This document shows positions 15,906 through 23,586 of a stretch of DNA of 64,000 bases, piece by piece. The DNA comes from Marinobacterium_D sp050908845. GTDB lineage: Bacteria; Pseudomonadota; Gammaproteobacteria; Pseudomonadales; Balneatricaceae. Under the pieces are notes generated by a model. It had not been told where the DNA came from. It was given only the letters and a program-made list of their open reading frames with translations, and did not search any database. The stretch is taken from contig NZ_CP194171.1 of NCBI RefSeq assembly GCF_050908845.1, forward strand, positions 3,224,001 to 3,288,000, read 5' to 3'. Made by a program: the position numbers and the translations under genes. How positions within the stretch are numbered: position 1 is the stretch's first letter; every line of letters begins with the position of its first letter.

Positions 15906-16898
15906 ATGACTACGACTCTGGATCAGAAGTTCTCCAACCCCGGCATCGGCCTGGGCTGCATGAACCTCTCCCACGCCTACGGCACACCCGTGGCGGAAGA
16001 CGAAGCGATCAATGCGCTGCATGCCGCGTTCGATATGGGCTACCGCCATTTCGACACCGCCACCCTGTACGGCGGCGGCAAGAATGAAACCCTGGTAGGC
16101 AAGGCGCTGAAAGAGAAGCGTCAGTCATTCTTCCTGGCGAGCAAGTGCGGCATGGAGATCAGCCAGGAGACTGGCAAGAAAGAGATCAACGGCCGTCCGG
16201 AAACGATCAAGCGCCAGTGCGAAGCCAGCCTGCGTCGTCTGCAGACTGAAACCATCGACCTGTATTACCTTCATCGCCTCGACCCCAATGTGGCGATTGA
16301 AGAGAGCGTAGGCGCTCTGTCCGACCTGGTACGCGAAGGCAAGATCGGCGCTATCGGCCTGTCCGAAGTATCCGCCACCACCCTCGCACGCGCGCAGCAG
16401 GAACACCCCATCGCCGCGCTGCAAACCGAATACTCACTCTGGTCCCGCAACCCTGAGATTGCGGTACTTGAGCATTGCCGCAACACCGGCACCGCATTTG
16501 TCGCTTTCAGCCCGCTGGCACGCGGATTTCTGACCAACAGCCTGCGTGACGTCAGCACGCTGGAAGCCAAGGATATCCGCAACAACATGCCGCGCTTCAA
16601 CGCGGACAACTACGCGGAAAACCTGAAACTGCTCGACGAATACATCCAGATCGCCGAAACCGCGGGCTGCACCCCGGCTCAGCTGGCACTGGCCTGGGTT
16701 CAGGCACAGGGCGATTTCATCGTACCTATTCCCGGCACACGGTTCGCCTCTCACATGGAGGAAAACCTGGCCGCCGACACCGTTTCTCTCGACGCTGCCA
16801 CACTGGACCGACTGAACGCCCTGATCAACCAGAGCACCGTTCACGGCCCGCGCTACAGCGAAGCGCAGCAGAAAGAGATCGATACTGAACAGTTTTGA
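15906..16898 (+). CDS. Aldo/keto reductase
   Basis: This is a 330-residue TIM-barrel NADPH oxidoreductase. Family marks are the GLGCMNLSHAYG start, GYRHFDTATLYGGGKNETLVG (catalytic Asp and Tyr), FLASKCGM (catalytic Lys), YYLHRLDP (His) and a late IPIPGTR cofactor segment. An AGAGGT site precedes the ATG. It sits between ligC and the TRAP genes in the same orientation, so it is probably induced with protocatechuate catabolism. It is not one of the known required enzymes. Reduction of an aromatic aldehyde, or detoxification of semialdehyde intermediates, is plausible but unproved. Confidence 0.9.
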   Translation: MTTTLDQKFSNPGIGLGCMNLSHAYGTPVAEDEAINALHAAFDMGYRHFDTATLYGGGKNETLVGKALKEKRQSFFLASKCGMEISQETGKKEINGRPETIKRQCEASLRRLQTETIDLYYLHRLDPNVAIEESVGALSDLVREGKIGAIGLSEVSATTLARAQQEHPIAALQTEYSLWSRNPEIAVLEHCRNTGTAFVAFSPLARGFLTNSLRDVSTLEAKDIRNNMPRFNADNYAENLKLLDEYIQIAETAGCTPAQLALAWVQAQGDFIVPIPGTRFASHMEENLAADTVSLDAATLDRLNALINQSTVHGPRYSEAQQKEIDTEQF

Positions 16899-17020
16899 TG
16901 AAGCACCATGAGGTCTGTAACCAGGCCCTCAGGGTACCCCAACAACAAATCCAACTTAACGATAACAGCCATAACAACAACAAAAGCTAGGAAAGGCTTA
17001 AACGACACGAGGCGAAAACC

Positions 17021-18049
17021 ATGAAAACAACTATGAAAACGGCCGTACTCTCCGCTGCAATCGCAGCCTCCAGCTTTGGTGCCAGCCAGGCACTGGCTGC
17101 GGATTACACCCTCCGCTTTGCACACTTCTTCCCGGCTGTTGCTGATGTCAGCAAGGACGTATTCCAGGAGTGGGCGAAAACCGTAGAGGCAGAGTCCAAT
17201 GGCCGCATCGCCGTAGAGATGTATCCTTCCTCAACCCTGGCCAAACCGCCGGCACTGTATGATTCCACCGTAAACGGCATCGCTGATATGGCCGCTACTG
17301 TTCAGGGTTACACGGCTAACCGTTTTCCGCTGACCCAGGTCGTCGAACTGCCGGGCGTTGTTAAGAACGCGCAGCAGGGCTCCTGCGTCATTCAGAAGCT
17401 GTATGACGAAGGTCTGATCGCTGACGAATACAAGGACACCAAACCGCTGTTCATGTTCACCCACGGCCAGGGCCACTTCCACCTCAAGGATACCGTGGTC
17501 GAGAAGCCGGCCGACCTGGCAGGCAAGCGCATCCGCCGCCCGACCGCCGTGGTCGCGAACCTGCTTGAAGGCCTGGAAGCCCAGCCGGTCGGCATGCCGG
17601 CACCGGAGTCTTACCAGTCCATGCAGCGCGGTGTTATCGATGGCGTCGCCCTGCCGTGGGAAGGTATGAAGTCTTTCCGCCTGAACGAACTGGCCAACAC
17701 GCACACCGAAATCGGTGGTCTGTACAGCCTCTCCTTCGTGGTTACCATGAACAACCGCGTCTACAACTCCATGCCGGATGACCTGAAAAAGGTTATCGAT
17801 GACAACTCCGGTATGAAGTGGGCCGACAAGGCCGGTAAGGTATTCGACGAACTGGACGCCGCAGGCCGTAAAGACGCTGTTGCCGCAGGTCACACCATCG
17901 TTACCATTGAAGGTGGCGGTGAGAACCCGGATTGGAAACCGGTGCTTGATGCAGCGACTGAAACCTACCTGAGTGAGCTGGAAGAAAAAGGATTGCCCGC
18001 TCGTGACGTGTACGCACGGACCATGGAACTGGCAGAGCTCTGCCAGTAA
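17021..18049 (+). CDS. TRAP transporter substrate-binding protein (DctP family), lig cluster
   Basis: This 342-residue periplasmic DctP-type receptor has a signal peptide (MKTTMKTAVLSAAIAASS to ALA, mature start near ADYTLRFAHFF). The DLAGKRIRRPTAVV region contains the conserved Arg that pairs with a ligand carboxylate, and MQRGVIDGVALPWEGM is the second signature. GAGG lies 8 bases before the ATG. It is followed by the small and large membrane subunit genes. Given its place after ligC, the ligand is probably an aromatic or pathway carboxylate such as protocatechuate. That is inference. Confidence 0.92.
   Translation: MKTTMKTAVLSAAIAASSFGASQALAADYTLRFAHFFPAVADVSKDVFQEWAKTVEAESNGRIAVEMYPSSTLAKPPALYDSTVNGIADMAATVQGYTANRFPLTQVVELPGVVKNAQQGSCVIQKLYDEGLIADEYKDTKPLFMFTHGQGHFHLKDTVVEKPADLAGKRIRRPTAVVANLLEGLEAQPVGMPAPESYQSMQRGVIDGVALPWEGMKSFRLNELANTHTEIGGLYSLSFVVTMNNRVYNSMPDDLKKVIDDNSGMKWADKAGKVFDELDAAGRKDAVAAGHTIVTIEGGGENPDWKPVLDAATETYLSELEEKGLPARDVYARTMELAELCQ
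18029..18046 (+). repeat. 18-bp perfect palindrome at the end of the dctP gene
   Basis: CTGGCAGAGCTCTGCCAG spans the last codons of dctP, ending just before the stop codon. As RNA it forms a 7-bp stem with an AGCT loop, placed to protect the dctP mRNA from 3' decay or to reduce readthrough to dctQM. Confidence 0.6.
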
Positions 18050-18066
18050 CAGGAACGGAGTAACCC

Positions 18067-18579
18067 ATGAAACAGATTACGCGCCTGGTCGATGCTGTTG
18101 CGTCCGTGATGCAGCAGATAAGCGGAGTGCTAATCGTTGCGATGATGGTGACTGTCCTTCTGGACGTCACCACACGCTTCGTCTTTAAAGTGACTGACGG
18201 CGGCATCGATCTCACCTTTATCGGTGGGATCGAGATCATCAAGTACGGCCTGCTGTTTACCATTTTGTTCGCGCTGCCCTACTGCGTGGACCGCTCTCAG
18301 GTGGTTGTCGACCTGTTCACCGAGCGCCTCAGCGAGCGCCAGAAGTCGTTCCTTGAGGGGATCTACTTTCTCGGCTACACCCTGCTCGGCGCCGGTATGA
18401 CGGTGCGCTTCTACGAGGCGATCCACGCGGCGGTCATGAGTGGTACCACCACCCAGGACCTGTTGATCCCGATGAACTACATCTACGCACTGACGATGTT
18501 TGCCACTGCGATGCTGGCCATCCGCGCCCTGCTGGTCGCCAAACAGCGTTTCTGCACTGCAATGGGGTTTAGCGCATGA
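18067..18579 (+). CDS. TRAP transporter small membrane subunit (DctQ family)
   Basis: This is a 170-residue four-helix membrane protein of the DctQ family. The first helix is near 18-40 (SGVLIVAMMVTVLLDVTTRF). FIGGIEIIKYGLLFTILFALPY and YIYALTMFATAMLAIRALLV are further hydrophobic segments. It pairs with the DctM subunit encoded next, overlapping it by 4 bases (ATGA), and follows dctP by 17 bases with a GGAACGGAG ribosome site. It forms the Na+-driven membrane part of the lig-cluster TRAP transporter. Confidence 0.91.
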   Translation: MKQITRLVDAVASVMQQISGVLIVAMMVTVLLDVTTRFVFKVTDGGIDLTFIGGIEIIKYGLLFTILFALPYCVDRSQVVVDLFTERLSERQKSFLEGIYFLGYTLLGAGMTVRFYEAIHAAVMSGTTTQDLLIPMNYIYALTMFATAMLAIRALLVAKQRFCTAMGFSA

Positions 18580-19862
18580 GCTCTGCCACTATAGGTTTGA
18601 TCTGCATCGGCCTGATGCTGGTCATGATGGCGCTGCGGGCACCTATTGCCTTGTCCATGGCGACCATCGGTTTTGTCGGTTTCTCCTGGATCATCGCTTT
18701 TGATCCGGCGATGGCCATTCTTGAAAACGGCCCGTTTGAAACCCTGTCCAACTACAGTTTCAGCCCCATCCCGATGTTTATCATGATGGGTGTGTTTGCC
18801 TCACGCGCGAAGATGTCTGATCAGCTGTTTTCGGGTGCCCGAGCACTGTTCGGCGCCTGGCGTGGCGGCATTTCGCTGGCGGCGATCCTCTCCTGCGGCA
18901 TCTTCTCAGCCATTTCCGGCTCTTCCGTGGCAACGGCTGCGAGTATGTCCCGCGTGGCGCTGCCGGAGATGAAGAAACACGGTTATGCCGACTCTCTGGC
19001 CACCGGCACCCTGGCGGCAGGCGGTACACTCGGCATCATGATTCCGCCGTCCATCGCACTGCTGCTGTACGCTCTGATCACCGAGCAATCAGTGGGCGAT
19101 ATGTTCATCGCCGGCATGATCCCGGGTATTCTCGGACTGGTGCTTTACTGCGTTACCATCAGCCTCCTGGTCAAGTTCAAGCCCGAACTGGCAACGCCCG
19201 GTGAAGCGACCACCTTCCGTGAGAAACTGGTGGGTCTGAAGGGCCTGATCCCGTTCACCGGCGTGTTCGCCATCATCATCGGCGGTATCTATACCGGTAT
19301 CTTCACACCGACGGAAGCGGCTGCCATCGGCGCCTTTGCCACCCTGATCGTGGCCATCTGGCGTGGCATGAACTTCGCCGAGTTCCGCGAGGCCCTGCAG
19401 GAAACCATGATCACTTCCGCCATGATCTTCTTTATGATCATCGGTGCAGAGATCTTCGGTTACTTCCTGAGCGTATCCCGCATCTCGTTTGAACTGGTGA
19501 GCTTCGTTGACAGCCTGAACCTGACGCCGTTCATGATCCTGATCAGCGTGCTGATCCTGTTCATGCTGCTCGGCTGCGTCATGGACAGTATCGCCATGCT
19601 GCTGCTGACCGTCCCGGTGGTCTATCCGCTGGTACAGGCGGCCGGCTTTGACCCGGTCTGGTTCGGTATCGTTGCCGTGATCACCGTGGAACTTGGCCTG
19701 ATCACACCACCGGTGGGCATGAACGTGTTCGTCATCAAGGCGTTTGCGCCCGATGTCTCAATCGGTTCGATCTACAAGGGTGTTCTGCCTTTCGTACTGT
19801 CCGATATCGTACGTCTTGCACTGATCATCGCCTTCCCGGCGCTGGCCCTCGGCCTGCTCTAG
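18576..19862 (+). CDS. TRAP transporter large membrane subunit (DctM family)
   Basis: This is a 428-residue protein with about 12 hydrophobic segments. Family signatures are SNYSFSPIPMFIMMGVFAS, the SGSSVATAASM loop, GGTLGIMIPPSIALLLYALI, TPTEAAAIGAFATLIV and the late ELGLITPPVGMNVFVIKAF. It provides the sodium-coupled translocation path for the substrate handed over by the DctP protein at 17021-18049. The start overlaps the dctQ stop by 4 bases. A terminator follows at 19877. Confidence 0.94.
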   Translation: MSSATIGLICIGLMLVMMALRAPIALSMATIGFVGFSWIIAFDPAMAILENGPFETLSNYSFSPIPMFIMMGVFASRAKMSDQLFSGARALFGAWRGGISLAAILSCGIFSAISGSSVATAASMSRVALPEMKKHGYADSLATGTLAAGGTLGIMIPPSIALLLYALITEQSVGDMFIAGMIPGILGLVLYCVTISLLVKFKPELATPGEATTFREKLVGLKGLIPFTGVFAIIIGGIYTGIFTPTEAAAIGAFATLIVAIWRGMNFAEFREALQETMITSAMIFFMIIGAEIFGYFLSVSRISFELVSFVDSLNLTPFMILISVLILFMLLGCVMDSIAMLLLTVPVVYPLVQAAGFDPVWFGIVAVITVELGLITPPVGMNVFVIKAFAPDVSIGSIYKGVLPFVLSDIVRLALIIAFPALALGLL

Positions 19863-19876
19863 GGTTTGTCACGACT

Positions 19877-19904
19877 GGCCGGGAGCGCAATGCTCCCGGC
19901 CTTT
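19877..19904 (+). terminator. Terminator after the lig-cluster TRAP genes
   Basis: A perfect 10-bp stem, GGCCGGGAGC/GCTCCCGGCC with a GCAAT loop (19877-19901), is followed by TTT. It ends the ligC-AKR-TRAP transcript before the AraC gene. Confidence 0.85.
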
Positions 19905-19920
19905 CCAACGGGTGAGGGAC

Positions 19921-20832
19921 ATGAAAACAACACCCCTCGGCAAAGCCTCTCCGCGCAGTATTTCCAACTACGCGCTTTATAGCGAAGCTCAGTCCGCCGA
20001 CGATCCCGAGTTTATCCATATCGAGGATATTCCAAGCCGCGCCCGTCTTTTCGACTGGACTATCAACATCCATACCCACCCACGCATGTATCAGCTCGTG
20101 TATGTTCGCACCGGGCAGGTACGGGTCCATATCGATGGTGAAGAGCGCAGCGAGATCGCCCCCTGCATCATTACCATCCCCCCTTCCGTGGTACATGGCT
20201 TTGAGTTTGGGCGGGATGACACCAACGGTTCGGTGATCACCGTTTCCCAGCTGGTGATCATGGATGAGCAGTTCCAGCGCGACTTCCCGTTCGTTGAGGA
20301 GATGCTGTACACGCCGCAGATCGTTCCCCTGGGAGAGCACCCTGGCGATACCGAGTTTATCGGCCAACTTATCACCCAGATGGAAGAGGAATACCACGAC
20401 CGTCGCACCGGCAAAAAGCAGATGTTTGAGTGGCTGCTCTATTCACTGCTGCTAAAAGTGGGCCGACGCATCCAGGCGAGCCGACGCGACCGGGATGAAG
20501 GCCACTACGAGCGTCTTTACCGCCTGCTCACCCAGCTGGTGGAACAGCACTACAGGGAGCATAAGCCGGCGTCCTTCTACGCCCAGGAGCTTCACACCAC
20601 CACCACATCACTGAACCGGGCCTGTGCCGCCGTCGCAGACAAGACCCTCAGCGAGCTGCTGCATGATCGGCTGACCCTGGAGGCACAGCGCATGCTGATC
20701 TACTCCTCGGTACCTGTCTCCCTGATCGCCTACGACCTGGGGTTTAATGATCCGGCCTATTTTTCCCGCTTCTTCAAACGACGTACCGGTGTTGCACCGG
20801 TGTCCTTCAGAGAGATGCGCGACCGCAGCTAG
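19921..20832 (+). CDS. AraC-family transcriptional regulator (PobR-like)
   Basis: This is a 303-residue regulator. The N-terminal part is a cupin-type sensing domain (NIHTHPRMYQLVYVRTGQVRVH, IPPSVVHGFEFG). The C-terminal part holds the AraC double HTH (TTTSLNRACAAVADKTLSELL and YDLGFNDPAYFSRFFKRRTG). The ATG at 19921, preceded by GAGGG, is preferred over a GTG three codons earlier. The overall layout resembles PobR, which activates 4-hydroxybenzoate hydroxylase, but no pobA is in the window. The next gene is convergent with only 6 bp between. It may control the adjacent transporter genes or a distant aromatic gene. Confidence 0.88.
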   Translation: MKTTPLGKASPRSISNYALYSEAQSADDPEFIHIEDIPSRARLFDWTINIHTHPRMYQLVYVRTGQVRVHIDGEERSEIAPCIITIPPSVVHGFEFGRDDTNGSVITVSQLVIMDEQFQRDFPFVEEMLYTPQIVPLGEHPGDTEFIGQLITQMEEEYHDRRTGKKQMFEWLLYSLLLKVGRRIQASRRDRDEGHYERLYRLLTQLVEQHYREHKPASFYAQELHTTTTSLNRACAAVADKTLSELLHDRLTLEAQRMLIYSSVPVSLIAYDLGFNDPAYFSRFFKRRTGVAPVSFREMRDRS

Positions 20833-20838
20833 GTACAG

Positions 20839-21522
20839 TTATTTCCCGCCACTGCGCTCAGGAAAGAGTGTCTCGATCACCCGCAGGTTGGAGCGTTCGA
20901 TATGGGCTTTGAGCAGCGCACAGGCCTTTTCCTCATCACGCTGAAAGGCGGCTTCCACGATCGCCTCGTGCTCATCTCCTCCCGGCTGGGTATCGGCCAG
21001 GCTGATCAGTGACAGGCGACGAAAACGCTCGGACTGGTCATAGAGCGTGGAGATAAACCTCAGCTGCCACACAGACGGACAGCCCGATATCAGGGCCATG
21101 TGGAAGCGGCGATTTTCCCTGATCAGCTCACCGGCGTGCTCACTGTAATGCCCCTCCGCATTGCGGCGCACTGTCAGCTCCCGATGCCGGGCACCGGCTA
21201 TATTGGCTTCCCAGTCCAGATCACCGTGCCGGATCGACTGGCGGAAGGCATCCACCTCCAGCATCTCGCGCAGGCGCGCCACATCCACGAACTCATCCAC
21301 CGACACGGGTGCCGCCCAGTAGCCGCGCTGCCCTTTGCGTACCACCAACCCTTCTGCGGCAAGACGCGATAGCGATTCGCGCACCGGTGCGGCACTCGCG
21401 TTATAGCGGCCACTTAGCTGGGCGATAGACAGCTTACTGGAGGGCTCGATGGAACCATCAAGAATGTCGTTTCTCAGTTGTGTATAGGTACTGTTGTTAT
21501 CTGGACTGTCGTCAGCATCCAT
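20839..21522 (-). CDS. GntR-family regulator, FCD (FadR-type) domain
   Basis: This is a 227-residue protein. The winged-helix N-terminus includes SIAQLSGRYNASAAPVRESLSRLAAEGLV, and the all-helical FCD ligand-binding domain at about 90-215 carries metal/ligand residues (FHMALISGC, GGDEHEAIVEAAFQRD). It is divergent from the QuiC-like pair at 21799-23475 across 276 bp and is probably its regulator. FCD proteins bind small carboxylates and usually repress. The ligand is unknown here; a quinate or shikimate pathway acid is the contextual guess. Confidence 0.9.
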   Translation of the reverse strand: MDADDSPDNNSTYTQLRNDILDGSIEPSSKLSIAQLSGRYNASAAPVRESLSRLAAEGLVVRKGQRGYWAAPVSVDEFVDVARLREMLEVDAFRQSIRHGDLDWEANIAGARHRELTVRRNAEGHYSEHAGELIRENRRFHMALISGCPSVWQLRFISTLYDQSERFRRLSLISLADTQPGGDEHEAIVEAAFQRDEEKACALLKAHIERSNLRVIETLFPERSGGK

Positions 21523-21798
21523 CGTCTGTACTCGAAGATTGCAGCAAAACCCTGGGATAGCGATTGGCTGCGGCTAGTCGATACTCTCCGGCAGCCTCAG
21601 CCAAGTGCTAAAGAGTATTACAGAAAGCCACATACCGGACAAAACCAATTTAGATGCTATTTTTTATATTAGATAGGACTTAAAATATTTTATATCATTA
21701 GTCATCCAACATAAGCGACCGCCAGAACCACTCGCTGACTCCGGCGCCTATACTGAATTGAACCTAACCACCGGTGACAGAACGGAGCCCGCAGCCCC
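21523..21798. promoter_or_regulatory. Divergent region between GntR gene and QuiC-like pair, with AT-rich motif
   Basis: This is 276 bp with a strongly AT-rich core at about 21655-21700. AAAATATTTTATATCAT (21682-21698) matches the motif found at 25529-25545 at 13 of 17 positions, so it may be a weaker binding site for a shared GntR regulator. No convincing -35/-10 pair was assigned. Confidence 0.35.
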
Positions 21799-22614
21799 AT
21801 GCCTGAACACTATTTCGAACGCAGCGGCAGCCAGGACACCCCTCCCAGGATTGAAGGCCTGGAGTTTATAGAACTGGCAACAGACCAGCCGCAGGAAACG
21901 GACCGGTTTCTACGCCTACTGGGCTTCATCCCGCGCGCCAGACATCGCAGCAAAGCGGTAACACTCTACCAGCAGGGCAGCATCAACCTGGTCGTGAATG
22001 CTACCGAAGGCAGCTTTGCCGCCGAGTACGCCTCGATTCACGGCAGCTCGGCCTGCGCCCTGGCCCTGAACACCCAGGACGCCAGCAGTACCTACCAAAA
22101 CCTGCTCGGGCGCGGCGCCTGGGAGAGCGGCACCTCGGCCGGCGCCATGGAGCTGAACATACCGGCCATCGAGTCGATCGGCGGTTCACAGATCTATCTG
22201 ATAGATCGCTATGCCGAAGGGATAAGCATCTATGACATCGACTTTAAACCGCTGCCGGATGCGGGCGAGGATCCGGGGCTGCTTAACGCCATCACCGGCC
22301 TGACCCTGACGATGGAGCCCGCGCGCGTCGCCGACTGGCGCGACTTTTTCCGTCAGCTGTTTGGGTTTGAACCGGTCAGTGAAGATTGCCTGGCATTGGA
22401 TAAACAGACCCGCATCCAACTGGATGGCAGCGGCGCGGCCGACCTTGCTGACGAGCGGATCGGCGCCGTGGAGTTCAGCGCAGCCGATCTTGCGGCAACC
22501 CAGCGGCATTTCGCCAGCCAGGGGCTGAGCATCAAAGCAGCAGGCGACGGGGATCGTTTCGAAGTCATACCGCCCTCTGCTGCCCTCTCCTTTCGCGTAT
22601 TCATCTCCCGCTAG
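21799..22614 (+). CDS. Stand-alone HPPD-like (VOC) protein, homologous to the C-terminal half of QuiC, metal ligands lost
   Basis: This 271-residue protein is homologous along its length to the C-terminal 4-hydroxyphenylpyruvate-dioxygenase-like half of the QuiC fusion at 23587-25443. Shared blocks include the RSK..V.L..QG.INLV.N run, a CALAL segment, ELNIPA and the YDIDF/FDIDF turn. The three metal positions of the HPPD fold are all replaced: the first His region reads ITGLTL (Gly), the second IGAVEF (Ala), and the Glu region LSFRVF (Arg). It cannot bind iron in the usual way. The gene is followed after 21 bp by a QuiC-N-like gene, so the pair reproduces both fusion halves as separate proteins in reverse order. 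The function is unknown. Confidence 0.85.
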   Translation: MPEHYFERSGSQDTPPRIEGLEFIELATDQPQETDRFLRLLGFIPRARHRSKAVTLYQQGSINLVVNATEGSFAAEYASIHGSSACALALNTQDASSTYQNLLGRGAWESGTSAGAMELNIPAIESIGGSQIYLIDRYAEGISIYDIDFKPLPDAGEDPGLLNAITGLTLTMEPARVADWRDFFRQLFGFEPVSEDCLALDKQTRIQLDGSGAADLADERIGAVEFSAADLAATQRHFASQGLSIKAAGDGDRFEVIPPSAALSFRVFISR

Positions 22615-22635
22615 GCGGGTCTGGAGCCAACCAAC

Positions 22636-23475
22636 ATGCAAAGCCCCAACTTTGCCATCAGCACACTCAGCCTTACCGGCAGCCTGGACGAAAAGCTCAT
22701 TGCGATTAAACATGCAGGTTTCAGTGCAGTAGAACTCGGCGCTCTTGATTTGTCAGGATCCGCTGAAGGCGTTTCAGGATCGATCCAGCGGGTCAAACAG
22801 AGCGGACTCAAAATCAGCGCGCTGCAGGAGGTGAAGGATTTCGGCGGCCACTCCGGCCGGATACTGGCCTATAAGATGGAGCTGGCGAAGTCTTACCTGC
22901 AGCTAATGAGCAAACTGGGCTGCAAACTGCTGATTGTGACCCCGGCCACCTCTACACAGATGAAGCTGGACATCGAGCGGGTCGCTTCCGATCTGCGCGC
23001 CCTCGCAACCCTGGCCATCCCGAAAGGGATCCGCATCGGCTTCAAGCCGCTTTCCTGGTCACCCAGCGTCAGTAATTACGCTGCCGCCTGGGAGGTCATA
23101 CAGCGCGCAGACAACAGCAATCTGGGGTTGGTGCTGGATAGCTATCAGTTACTGGCACAGATGAACAGCCCGCAAAGCCTTGAAGATATACCGGCCTCAG
23201 CGATCAGCCTGGTGCAGCTTTCCGATTTCGCCAGCACCTCGGTCCCGCTGATGGAGGATCAGATAAACATCGCCCGCCACCACCGCCTTTATCCCGGTGA
23301 AGGCAGCCACGGTGTCGCGATCAGCGAGTTGGTGAGCTACTGTCTCGGCAAGGGCTACACGGGCGATTTCATCTTCGACGTTTACAACGACAAGTATCTT
23401 GCCCTGTCACCTGAGGAATCGATCCAGCACGCCGTGCATGCCAGGGAGTGGATACTCGAACGCATCGGGCATTAA
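22636..23475 (+). CDS. Sugar phosphate isomerase/epimerase-like TIM barrel, degenerate paralogue of the QuiC dehydratase domain
   Basis: This 279-residue xylose-isomerase-like TIM barrel aligns with the N-terminal dehydroshikimate dehydratase domain of the neighbouring fused QuiC. Of the four QuiC metal ligands, the first (Glu134 in YEALAWG) is Lys137 here (FKPLSW) and the last (Glu240 in SHEIFNDEF) is Asp (FDVYNDKY). The Asp (LDSYQ) and Gln (LVQLSD) ligands remain. Loss of a ligand by charge reversal argues against normal dehydratase activity. It is co-directional with the HPPD-like gene 21 bp upstream, with a GGAG ribosome site. It may be a partner or sensor protein for the active QuiC, or an enzyme with a new substrate. 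Confidence 0.85.
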   Translation: MQSPNFAISTLSLTGSLDEKLIAIKHAGFSAVELGALDLSGSAEGVSGSIQRVKQSGLKISALQEVKDFGGHSGRILAYKMELAKSYLQLMSKLGCKLLIVTPATSTQMKLDIERVASDLRALATLAIPKGIRIGFKPLSWSPSVSNYAAAWEVIQRADNSNLGLVLDSYQLLAQMNSPQSLEDIPASAISLVQLSDFASTSVPLMEDQINIARHHRLYPGEGSHGVAISELVSYCLGKGYTGDFIFDVYNDKYLALSPEESIQHAVHAREWILERIGH

Positions 23476-23506
23476 CACCGCTCAGACAGGTCCCGCGCAA
23501 TAAACA

Positions 23507-23536
23507 AGAAGCCCGATCAAAAGACCGGGCTTCTTT
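23507..23536. terminator. Terminator between convergent QuiC-like genes
   Basis: A perfect 9-bp stem (AGAAGCCCG 23507-23515 with CGGGCTTCT 23526-23534) lies between the stops of the plus-strand pair and of quiC. T-rich bases follow on both strands, so it can serve both directions. Confidence 0.8.
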
Positions 23537-23586
23537 CCTCGCAACAAGCATCACTTATCCTGACGCCCTGGCCATGCTGTGACTGA

